The notes beneath the pieces were generated by a model. It searched no databases. It saw only the letters and a list, made by a program, of their open reading frames with translations, and was not told the origin of the DNA. Positions 8,191 to 14,887 of a DNA stretch of 64,000 nucleotides are shown here, piece after piece (within the stretch, counting starts at the first letter, position 1; each line of letters begins with the position of its first letter). Source of the DNA: Bradyrhizobium sp. CCGB12 (lineage in GTDB: Bacteria; Pseudomonadota; Alphaproteobacteria; Rhizobiales; Xanthobacteraceae). The translations under genes and the position numbers were made by a program. Location of the stretch: the NCBI RefSeq assembly GCF_024199845.1, contig NZ_JANADO010000001.1, positions 1,984,001 to 2,048,000 on the forward strand, given 5' to 3'.

Positions 8191-9348
8191 TTGACCATCA
8201 AGGGCAAGGCCTACATTGCCGGGATCTACGAGCACCCGACCCGGCATGCGCCGGACAAATCCACCGCCCAGCTCCACGCCGAGGTCGCCAAGGGCGCGAT
8301 CGACGATGCCGGGATCAGCAAGGACGATGTCGACGGCTATTTTTGCGCGGGCGATGCGCCCGGCGGCGCCTGGCCGATGGTCGATTATCTCGGCCTGAAC
8401 ACCAAGAAGCTCCGACACGTCGATTCCACCGAGACCGGCGGCTGTTCCTACATCATCCATCTCGGCCACGCGGCAGAGGCGATCGCAGCGGGCAAGTGCT
8501 CAATCGCGCTGATCACGCTGGCCGGCAAGCCGCGCACCGGGGTGATGCCGCCGCGTGCGGCCGGCGCCGAGGTCGATTTCGAGTCCGCTTACGGTGCGAC
8601 CACGCACAATGCCTACGGCATGTGTGCCATGCGCCACATGCACGACTATGGCACCACCTCGGAGCAACTCGCGTGGATCAAAGTCGCAGCCTCGCATCAT
8701 GCGCAGTACAATCCGCATGCGATGCTCAAGGACGTCGTCACCGTCGAGGACGTCTTGAACTCGCCGATGATCTCCGATCCCTTGCATCGCATGGATTGCT
8801 GCGTCGTCTCCGACGGTGGCGGCGCACTGATCGTGACGACGCCCGAGATCGCCAAGAGCCTGAAGAAGCCGTTGGTCAAGCTGATCGGCCATGGCGAAGC
8901 GATGAAGGGTCCGCGCGGCGGCAAGGATCTCGATCTCACATACTCCGCCGGCGTCTGGTCCGGCCCGCGCGCGTTCGAGGAGGCCGGCATTACGCCGAAG
9001 GACATCAAATACGCCTCGATCTATGACAGCTTCACCATCACCGTGCTGATGCAGCTCGAAGACCTCGGCTTCTGCAAGAAGGGCGAGGGCGGCAAGTTCG
9101 TCGCCGACGGCAATCTGATCTCCGGCGTCGGCAAATTGCCGTTCAACACCGATGGCGGTGGTCTGTGCAGCAACCATCCGGTCAACCGCGGCGGCATGAC
9201 CAAGATCATCGAGGCCGTCAGGCAGTTGCGCGGCGAGGCGCATCCGAAGGTGCAGGTCAAGAATTGTGATCTCGCCATCGCCCACGGCACCGGTGGACTG
9301 CTGGGTGTTCGCCACGCCGCCTCGACGGCCATTCTGGAGCGCGTGTGA
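8191..9348 (+). CDS. Thiolase-family acetyl-CoA acetyltransferase (SCP2-like)
   Basis: A 385-residue thiolase-fold protein of the SCP-x/lipid-transfer type: the N-terminal KGKAYIAGIYEHPTR, the central SDGGGALIV strand and the C-terminal NPVNRGG-like CSNHPVNRGG and LAIAHGTGGLLGVRH segments are typical. Such proteins cleave, or in some cases condense, beta-ketoacyl-CoA and work with a DUF35 partner, which is the next gene. I place the start at a TTG (8191) because homologues begin with (M)TIKGKAYIAGI and GGAGA sits eight bases upstream; the longer frame would run back into the palindromic repeat region. The stop overlaps the next start in TGATG, so the two are translationally coupled. Confidence 0.85.
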   Translation: MTIKGKAYIAGIYEHPTRHAPDKSTAQLHAEVAKGAIDDAGISKDDVDGYFCAGDAPGGAWPMVDYLGLNTKKLRHVDSTETGGCSYIIHLGHAAEAIAAGKCSIALITLAGKPRTGVMPPRAAGAEVDFESAYGATTHNAYGMCAMRHMHDYGTTSEQLAWIKVAASHHAQYNPHAMLKDVVTVEDVLNSPMISDPLHRMDCCVVSDGGGALIVTTPEIAKSLKKPLVKLIGHGEAMKGPRGGKDLDLTYSAGVWSGPRAFEEAGITPKDIKYASIYDSFTITVLMQLEDLGFCKKGEGGKFVADGNLISGVGKLPFNTDGGGLCSNHPVNRGGMTKIIEAVRQLRGEAHPKVQVKNCDLAIAHGTGGLLGVRHAASTAILERV

Positions 9349-9737
9349 TGAGCGAAGCGAAAAGGTATCTGGCACCAGTGACGAACCCCGAGACCGCAGC
9401 GTTCTGGGACGCGGCCAAGCAGGGCAAGTTCATGATCAAGCGCTGCACGGCGTGCGGCGAGGCGCACTACTTCCCGCGCTCGATCTGCCCGTTCTGCTAC
9501 TCCGACAAGACGGTGTGGGAGGAGGCGTCGGGCGAAGGCACGATCTACACCTACAGCCTGATGCGTAAGTCGCCGACCGGTCCTTACGCGATCGGCTATG
9601 TCACGCTGAAGGAGGGGCCGTCGGTGCAGACCAATTTCGTCGATTGCGATCTCGAGAAGCTCAAGATTGGCCAGAAGGTGAAGGTGGTGTTCAAGCCGAC
9701 CGACGGCGCACCGCTGCCGTTCTTCACGCCGGCCTGA
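9348..9737 (+). CDS. Zn-ribbon/OB-fold DUF35 thiolase partner
   Basis: The 129-residue protein has a rubredoxin-like zinc ribbon with C33-x2-C36 and C47-x2-C50 (RCTACGEAHYFPRSICPFC), followed by an OB-fold (GEGTIYTYSLM ... GQKVKVVF). Proteins of this DUF35 family bind SCP2-type thiolases and some aldolases and form the active complex for CoA-linked side-chain degradation. The ATG at 9348 shares its A with the thiolase stop. Function is inferred from this pairing. Confidence 0.88.
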   Translation: MSEAKRYLAPVTNPETAAFWDAAKQGKFMIKRCTACGEAHYFPRSICPFCYSDKTVWEEASGEGTIYTYSLMRKSPTGPYAIGYVTLKEGPSVQTNFVDCDLEKLKIGQKVKVVFKPTDGAPLPFFTPA

Positions 9738-9755
9738 CGCGAAGCCAGATGTAAC

Positions 9756-9903
9756 CCTCTCCCCTTGTGGGAGAGGGTGGCAGCCGAAGGCTGCCGGGTG
9801 AGGGGTTTCTCTCCACACGGAAAGTGTCACTGCGGGGCCAACCCCTCACCCGAGTGAGTTTGTTGCAAGAGCGGTGCCGCCCTCTCCCACAAGGGGAGAG
9901 GGC
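9756..9903. repeat. Palindromic repeat (ccctctccccttgtgggagaggg type)
   Basis: CCCTCTCCCCTTGTGGGAGA at the left pairs with TCTCCCACAAGGGGAGAGGG at the right, with nested GGCAGCC/GGCTGCC and CCCCTCACCC/GGGTGAGGGG arms. It sits inside the thiolase-to-SDR gene set. A related element with CGCCCCGCTTGCGGGGAG arms is at 10841-10983. Confidence 0.75.
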
Positions 9904-9959
9904 ACATTAACGAGCATCGCCGCTTGCGGATTAGAAACTCGGGGAGGAAGACAAATAAC

Positions 9960-10820
9960 ATGTCCGCCAGATACGAAGAGCTCAAAGGCCTGAAGAACAT
10001 CGGCCAGAAATATTCCTACAGCGATCGCGAAGTCATGCTCTACGCCTACGGCATCGGCCTCGGCGCCGATCCCATGGACGAGAACGAGCTGGCCTTCGTC
10101 AACGAGGGCACGTTCACGCCACGGCCGCTGAAGGTGGTGCCAACCTTCGCCTCCGTCGCCGCGTGGGGCTCGGGGCCGGGCGAGATGAATCTCAACCGCG
10201 TCATGGTCGTTGACGGCGAGCGAGACATCACCTTCCATCAGCCGTTGCCGGTGGCCGCCAACATCACCGCCGATTCCTCCGTGCTCGAGGTCTACGACAA
10301 GGGCAAAGACAAGGGCGTCGTCATCGCGCATCAGACCGTGCTGAAGAACGAGAAGGGCGAGAAGCTGGCAACGCTGGTCGCCTCGCGCTTCGCCCGCGGC
10401 GACGGCGGCTTCGGCGGTCCGAACCTGACCCAGCCCGATCCGCACAAGATTCCCTCGCGTTCGCCCGACAGGACCATCGACATCGTCACGCGCCCCGACC
10501 AGGCGCTGGTCTATCGCCTCTGTGGCGACCGCAACCCGCTGCACTCCGATCCCGAATTCGCCAAGAAGGCCGGCTTCCCGCGTCCGATCCTGCACGGCAT
10601 GTGCACCTACGGCATCACCTGCCGCGGCGTGCTCCAGACCTATGCCGACTACGACGCCAGCGCGTTCCGCCAGCACGTCGCGCGGTTCTCCTCGCCGGTC
10701 TATCCCGGCGAGACCGTGACCATGGATCTCTGGAAGGACGGCAACGTGATCTCGTTCGAAGCCAAGGTGAAGTCGCGCGGCGTCACTGTGATCAAGAACG
10801 GCAAGACGGTGCTGGGTTAG
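9960..10820 (+). CDS. MaoC-family enoyl-CoA hydratase (hydratase 2 type)
   Basis: A 286-residue double-hotdog protein. The C-terminal half carries the hydratase-2 motif (GDRNPLHSDPEFAKKAGF then PILHGMCTYG), with the catalytic Asp and His inside GDRNPLH. This matches the hydratase domain of peroxisomal multifunctional enzyme 2, so it should hydrate trans-2-enoyl-CoA to the (3R)-hydroxy product. The chosen ATG at 9960 follows GGGGAGGAAG at good spacing. It fits between the upstream thiolase and the downstream SDR as the second step of a beta-oxidation-like cycle. Confidence 0.88.
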   Translation: MSARYEELKGLKNIGQKYSYSDREVMLYAYGIGLGADPMDENELAFVNEGTFTPRPLKVVPTFASVAAWGSGPGEMNLNRVMVVDGERDITFHQPLPVAANITADSSVLEVYDKGKDKGVVIAHQTVLKNEKGEKLATLVASRFARGDGGFGGPNLTQPDPHKIPSRSPDRTIDIVTRPDQALVYRLCGDRNPLHSDPEFAKKAGFPRPILHGMCTYGITCRGVLQTYADYDASAFRQHVARFSSPVYPGETVTMDLWKDGNVISFEAKVKSRGVTVIKNGKTVLG

Positions 10821-10840
10821 GCGGGCACGGGCCGTGGTCT

Positions 10841-10983
10841 CCCTCGCCCCGCTTGCGGGGAGAGGGTGGGGTGAGGGGGAGTCTCCCCGGGGACGGTGAG
10901 AGTTGAGTGCGCGGAGGCTCCCCCTCACCCTGAAATCAAGCTGCGCTTGATTTCAGGCCTCTCCCCGCACGCGGGGAGAGGCG
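10841..10983. repeat. Palindromic repeat (cgccccgcttgcggggag type)
   Basis: Left arm CCCTCGCCCCGCTTGCGGGG and GGGGTGAGGGGGAG face right arm CTCCCCCTCACCC and CTCTCCCCGCACGCGGGGAG. A small inner hairpin GAAATCAAGC/GCTTGATTTC is also visible at 10931-10956. It lies between the MaoC and SDR genes and is related in layout to 9756-9903. Confidence 0.75.
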
Positions 10984-11011
10984 AAAGAAAAACAAACAGG
11001 GAGAAGCCACC

Positions 11012-11890
11012 ATGGGACTACTCGACGGCAAGGTTGCGCTGATCACCGGCGCGGGTGGGGGCCTCGGTGAGGCCTACGCAAAACTGTTCGCGCGGGAAGG
11101 AGCTTCCGTTGTCGTCAACGACCTCGGCGGTCCCCGCGACGGCTCCGGCGCCGACAAGTCCATGGCGCAACAAGTCGTGGATGCGATCAAGGCCGCGGGC
11201 GGCAAGGCGGTTGCCAACGGCGCCGACATCTCCACGATGGAGGGCGGCCAATCGGTGTTCGACGATGCCATCAAGCATTTCGGCCGGGCCGACATCCTCG
11301 TCAACAATGCCGGCATTTTGCGAGACCAGACCTTCGCAAAAGCCTCCGAGTCCGACTGGGACAAGGTGATCAAGGTGCATTTGAAGGGCACCTTTTGTTG
11401 CACCATGCCGGTATTTCGCTGGATGCGGGAAAACGGCGGCGGCGTCATCGTCAACACCTCCTCGACATCAGGGCTGATCGGCAATTTCGGCCAGACCAAT
11501 TACGGCGCGGCCAAGGGCGGCATCTGGGGCCTCTCCAACGTGCTGGCCATTGAGGGCCGGAAGTACAACATCCGGATCTGGACGCTGGCCCCGGGCGCGC
11601 TGACCCGCATGACCGCAGACCTGCCCCGCTATAAGGAGAACCCCGGCGCGGCGCTGGAGCCGGACGGCATCGCGCCGGCCGTGCTATACATGGTCAGCGA
11701 TTTGTCGGGCGACCAGACCGGCAAGGTGCTGGGCGTGTCCGGGCCCCGCGGCGTGCGCGAGATGCGGATGATGGAAATGGAAGGCTGGAAACCGCCGCAT
11801 ACGGGCTGGAACGCCCAGGACATCGTCGATCACGCCAAGGAGATCTTCTTCTCCGAGGAGCAGATCAAGATGGGCGCGCGGCGGTTTTGA
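11012..11890 (+). CDS. SDR dehydrogenase, MFE2-like 3-hydroxyacyl-CoA dehydrogenase
   Basis: The 292-residue protein has the classical short-chain dehydrogenase layout: TGAGGGLGE (residues 10-18) for NAD(P), NNAG near 97-100, and the catalytic NTSSTSGLIGNFGQTNYGAAKG segment with S-x-Y-x3-K. The opening DGKVALITGAGGGLGEAYA and the NDLGGPRDGSG insert are typical of the dehydrogenase domain of peroxisomal multifunctional enzyme 2, which oxidises (3R)-hydroxyacyl-CoA. It follows a MaoC hydratase and a thiolase, which supports that role. ATG at 11012 has GGGAGAAG upstream. Confidence 0.88.
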   Translation: MGLLDGKVALITGAGGGLGEAYAKLFAREGASVVVNDLGGPRDGSGADKSMAQQVVDAIKAAGGKAVANGADISTMEGGQSVFDDAIKHFGRADILVNNAGILRDQTFAKASESDWDKVIKVHLKGTFCCTMPVFRWMRENGGGVIVNTSSTSGLIGNFGQTNYGAAKGGIWGLSNVLAIEGRKYNIRIWTLAPGALTRMTADLPRYKENPGAALEPDGIAPAVLYMVSDLSGDQTGKVLGVSGPRGVREMRMMEMEGWKPPHTGWNAQDIVDHAKEIFFSEEQIKMGARRF

Positions 11891-11896
11891 TTCACT

Positions 11897-11998
11897 GTCG
11901 TTCCGGGGCACGCGAAGCGTGAACCCGGAATCTCGAGATTCCTAGGTGCGCAATTGCGCACCAGGGTTCGGCTCTGCGAGCTGCCCCGGAATGACGAA
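11897..11998. repeat. Palindromic repeat (cattccgggg...gaacccgg type)
   Basis: GTCGTTCCGGGGCACGCGAA at the left and GCTGCCCCGGAATGACGAAC at the right are near-complementary, with inner arms TGAACCCGG/CAGGGTTCG and GGTGCGCAATTGCGCACC. A second member is at 30048-30127. It lies only ten bases before the start of the DapA-family gene. Confidence 0.75.
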
Positions 11999-12007
11999 CA
12001 AAGGGAT

Positions 12008-12970
12008 ATGGGACTTATGAAACTCACCGCCGACGCCAAGGGCACCTTCGCAATCGCGCCGACGCCGTTCCACGATGACGGTCGGATCGACGAGCGCTCG
12101 ATCGACCGCCTGACCGATTTCTACGAGGAGGTCGGCTGCGACGGCGTCACAGTGCTCGGTATCCTCGGTGAGGCACCCAAGCTCGATGCCGCCGAGGCCG
12201 AGCAGGTGGCGGTGCGCTACGTCAAGCGCGCCAAGAAGATGCAAGTGATCGTCGGCGTCTCCGCGCCGGGCTTTGCTACCATGCGCTCGCTGGCGAAGGC
12301 CTCGATGGACGCGGGCGCCGCCGGCGTGATGATCGCGCCGCCGCCGTCGCTTCGCACCGACGATCAAATCGTCGGCTATTTCAAGCAGGCGGCCGAGGCG
12401 ATCGGCCCCGATGTGCCCTGGGTGCTGCAGGACTATCCGCTGACGCTCTCGGTGGTGTTCACCCCCGCCGTGATCCGCAAGATCGTCATGGACAATGCGA
12501 ATTGCGTGATGCTCAAGCACGAGGACTGGCCGGGCCTCGAGAAGATCACGACCCTGCGCGGCTTCCAGAAAGACGGCTCACTCCGCCCGCTCTCGATCCT
12601 CTGCGGCAATGGCGGCACGTTCCTGGACTTCGAGATGGAGCGCGGTGCCGACGGTGCCATGACCGGCTACGCCTTCCCGGAGCTTCTGATCGACGTCGTG
12701 AACCTGTCCAAGGCCGGCAAGCGCGATGCCGCGCATGATCTGTTCGACGCGCATCTGCCGCTGATCCGCTACGAGCAGCAGCCCGGCGTCGGCCTGACCG
12801 TGCGCAAATACGTGCTGCAGAAGCGCGGCATCATCGCCTCCAGCGCTCAGCGCAAGCCCGGCGCGATCATCACGCCGGCTGCGAAGGCGGAGGTCGATTA
12901 TCTGCTGTCGCGCGTCGCCCGTTTCGACAAGCGCGCCAACCTTGGCCCGCAATCCAGCGCCGCAGGTTAA
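12008..12970 (+). CDS. Dihydrodipicolinate synthase family aldolase/dehydratase
   Basis: A 320-residue TIM-barrel protein of the DapA/NanA superfamily. It begins with FAIAPTPFHDDGRID, has GILGEAPKLDAAE in place of the usual GTTGE motif, the barrel tyrosine Y143 (VLQDYPLT) and the Schiff-base lysine K170 (VMLKHEDWPG). These enzymes use pyruvate or keto-acid Schiff bases for aldol or dehydratase chemistry. The A-P after GE and the genomic setting argue against true lysine biosynthesis. The substrate is not predictable. The start could also be ATG 12017; both are just downstream of a palindromic repeat. Confidence 0.85.
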   Translation: MGLMKLTADAKGTFAIAPTPFHDDGRIDERSIDRLTDFYEEVGCDGVTVLGILGEAPKLDAAEAEQVAVRYVKRAKKMQVIVGVSAPGFATMRSLAKASMDAGAAGVMIAPPPSLRTDDQIVGYFKQAAEAIGPDVPWVLQDYPLTLSVVFTPAVIRKIVMDNANCVMLKHEDWPGLEKITTLRGFQKDGSLRPLSILCGNGGTFLDFEMERGADGAMTGYAFPELLIDVVNLSKAGKRDAAHDLFDAHLPLIRYEQQPGVGLTVRKYVLQKRGIIASSAQRKPGAIITPAAKAEVDYLLSRVARFDKRANLGPQSSAAG

Positions 12971-12974
12971 TTGA

Positions 12975-13769
12975 ATGGCCGAGACATCAGCATCACGCCC
13001 GGCGTCGACGATCCTCCTGCTGCGCGATGGCGCACAGGAAGTCGAAGTCTTCATGATGGTTCGCCATCATCAGATCGAGTTCAACTCGGGCGCGCTGGTG
13101 TTTCCCGGCGGCAGCGTCGATGCCGGCGACAAGGAGATCGTCGCCCGCGCCGACCTTTATTCGGGCGGCGAGGCCTTGAGCGAGGCCGACCGCGGTTTTC
13201 GGATAGCCGCCATCCGCGAAACCTTCGAGGAGAGCGGCATCCTGCTGGCGCGGTCGAAGGAGACGGGCGCGCCTGTTGATGCCAAGCGCGCCGGCGAGAT
13301 CGCCGAAGCGCATCGCGTTGCGCTGAACGAGCACAAGATCAGCTTCCTCAGCATTCTCGCCGACAACGGCCTCCAGCTCGCGCTTGATACGCTGGTCCCT
13401 TACGCGCACTGGATCACGCCCGAGGGCATGCCGAAGCGGTTCGACACCTGGTTCTTCCTCGCCGCTGCACCGCCCGATCAGCTCGGCGCCCACGATGGCC
13501 GAGAGTCCACCGATTCGATTTGGGTCTCGCCGCACGAGGCGGTGGAGGGCGGGGAGAGCGGCCGCTTCAAGCTGCCGTTCCCGACCACGCGCAATCTGAT
13601 CCGCCTTGCAAGGCAAGGCAGCGTGAGCGCGGCGCTGGAGCATGCCCGCGGCCTGTCCATCGTCACGGTGATGCCTGTGATGACCAAGACCGAAACCGGC
13701 CGCCAGCTCCGCATTCCCCGCGAGGCCGGCTACGATGGCGAGGTGTTCGAGGTCGGCGCGGTCGGCTAG
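12975..13769 (+). CDS. Nudix hydrolase, NUDT19-like
   Basis: A 264-residue Nudix protein. The fold begins with TILLLRDGAQEVEVFMMVRH, then GALVFPGGSVDAGD, and the Nudix helix is RIAAIRETFEESGILL near residues 76-91, giving the R-E-x2-E-E-x-G core. The long insert between the glycine loop and the helix is characteristic of NUDT19/RP2-type acyl-CoA diphosphatases. Hydrolysis of CoA or CoA esters would fit the neighbouring acyl-CoA genes; this is inference. It starts four bases after the DapA-family stop. Confidence 0.85.
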   Translation: MAETSASRPASTILLLRDGAQEVEVFMMVRHHQIEFNSGALVFPGGSVDAGDKEIVARADLYSGGEALSEADRGFRIAAIRETFEESGILLARSKETGAPVDAKRAGEIAEAHRVALNEHKISFLSILADNGLQLALDTLVPYAHWITPEGMPKRFDTWFFLAAAPPDQLGAHDGRESTDSIWVSPHEAVEGGESGRFKLPFPTTRNLIRLARQGSVSAALEHARGLSIVTVMPVMTKTETGRQLRIPREAGYDGEVFEVGAVG

Positions 13770-13849
13770 GACACTTCGATATCTAACGAAGTATTGGCGG
13801 TCGCGTCCGCGCTAGGTTCCGTCCATCGCGAATGGACGGGGCACGACGC

Positions 13850-14764
13850 ATGGACCACCGGCAGGACACCAGCATCGCCGTCGAGCTGGCGCTGCTGCTC
13901 GCGCTCGCGACGCTGTGGGGCGGCTCCTACACCTTCATCAAGCTCGGCGTCGCCACCATTCCGCCGATGACGCTGATCGCGGCGCGCACCACGATCGCAG
14001 GCCTCTTGCTGCTGGCCGTCATGTGGGCGCGGGGCATCAGAATTCCGACGGACGCCGTGACCTGGCAGCGCTTCGCCTTCCAGGCCGTGCTCAACAGCGT
14101 GATCCCCTGGACGCTGATCGCCTGGGGCGAACGCCATGTCGATGCCGCGCTCGCCACAATCCTCAACTCGGCCGGACCGATCTTCACCTTCCTGCTCACG
14201 GCAATCGTCACCCGCCACGAGGCGACGACGCCGCGAAAGCTGCTCGGCGTGATCGCCGGCATGGCCGGCATCCTGCTGATCGTCGGCGTCGACGCCCTCC
14301 ATGACATCGGCAGTGGTCTCGTCGCGGAGGCGGCGATCGTGGCCGCGACGATCTGCTATGCCTGCGCCGCGATCTTCGGCCGCAGCTTCAAGGGCCTCGA
14401 TCCAATGGCACCGGCCGCCGGCTCGCTGCTGGCGGGCGCGGCGGTCCTGATCCCGGCCTCGTTCGTGTTCGAGCAACCCTGGACGCTGTCGCCCTCGCTG
14501 GCTTCCGTACTAGCGCTGCTGGCGCTCGCCCTGTTCTCGACTGCGGCAGCGTTCGCGATCTATTTCCGCCTGATCCAGACCCTGGGGTCGGTCGGGACCA
14601 CCGCGCAGGCTTACTTGCGCGTCCCGATCGGGGTTGCCATCAGCGTCGCCTTCCTCGGCGAGACCTTGAGCCGGACCGCCTGGCTCGGGCTGGCCTGCGT
14701 CGTCCTCGGCGTTGCCGCCATGACGATCCCGGCCCGGCGGCCAGCCAGCGTCAAAAGCTCATAG
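13850..14764 (+). CDS. EamA/DMT-family transporter
   Basis: A roughly 304-residue inner-membrane protein with about ten hydrophobic segments in two EamA halves (ATLWGGSYTFIKLGV opening; second half after GMAGILLIVGVDAL). The C-terminal LGLACVVLGVAAM strand and a short basic tail are typical. Family members export amino acids or other small metabolites; the substrate is unknown. The ATG at 13850 has GGACGGGG upstream; ATG 13832 in the same frame is the alternative. Confidence 0.88.
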   Translation: MDHRQDTSIAVELALLLALATLWGGSYTFIKLGVATIPPMTLIAARTTIAGLLLLAVMWARGIRIPTDAVTWQRFAFQAVLNSVIPWTLIAWGERHVDAALATILNSAGPIFTFLLTAIVTRHEATTPRKLLGVIAGMAGILLIVGVDALHDIGSGLVAEAAIVAATICYACAAIFGRSFKGLDPMAPAAGSLLAGAAVLIPASFVFEQPWTLSPSLASVLALLALALFSTAAAFAIYFRLIQTLGSVGTTAQAYLRVPIGVAISVAFLGETLSRTAWLGLACVVLGVAAMTIPARRPASVKSS

Positions 14765-14887
14765 TCCAAGATGGAAGCAGGGCGGCAGGCTCCGATATTA
14801 ACGATATTCGGCGGTCCGAGGCATGTTCCCCCGGGGGCGCAATACGTCGTATATTGGGCTTCCAGCAGCCCGGTCCCCCAAACACCA

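Noticed and set aside
12008..12970. DapA-family gene as a true lysine-biosynthesis dihydrodipicolinate synthase
   Set aside because: The GTTGE motif is GILGE followed by A-P, and the gene lies in a catabolic setting.
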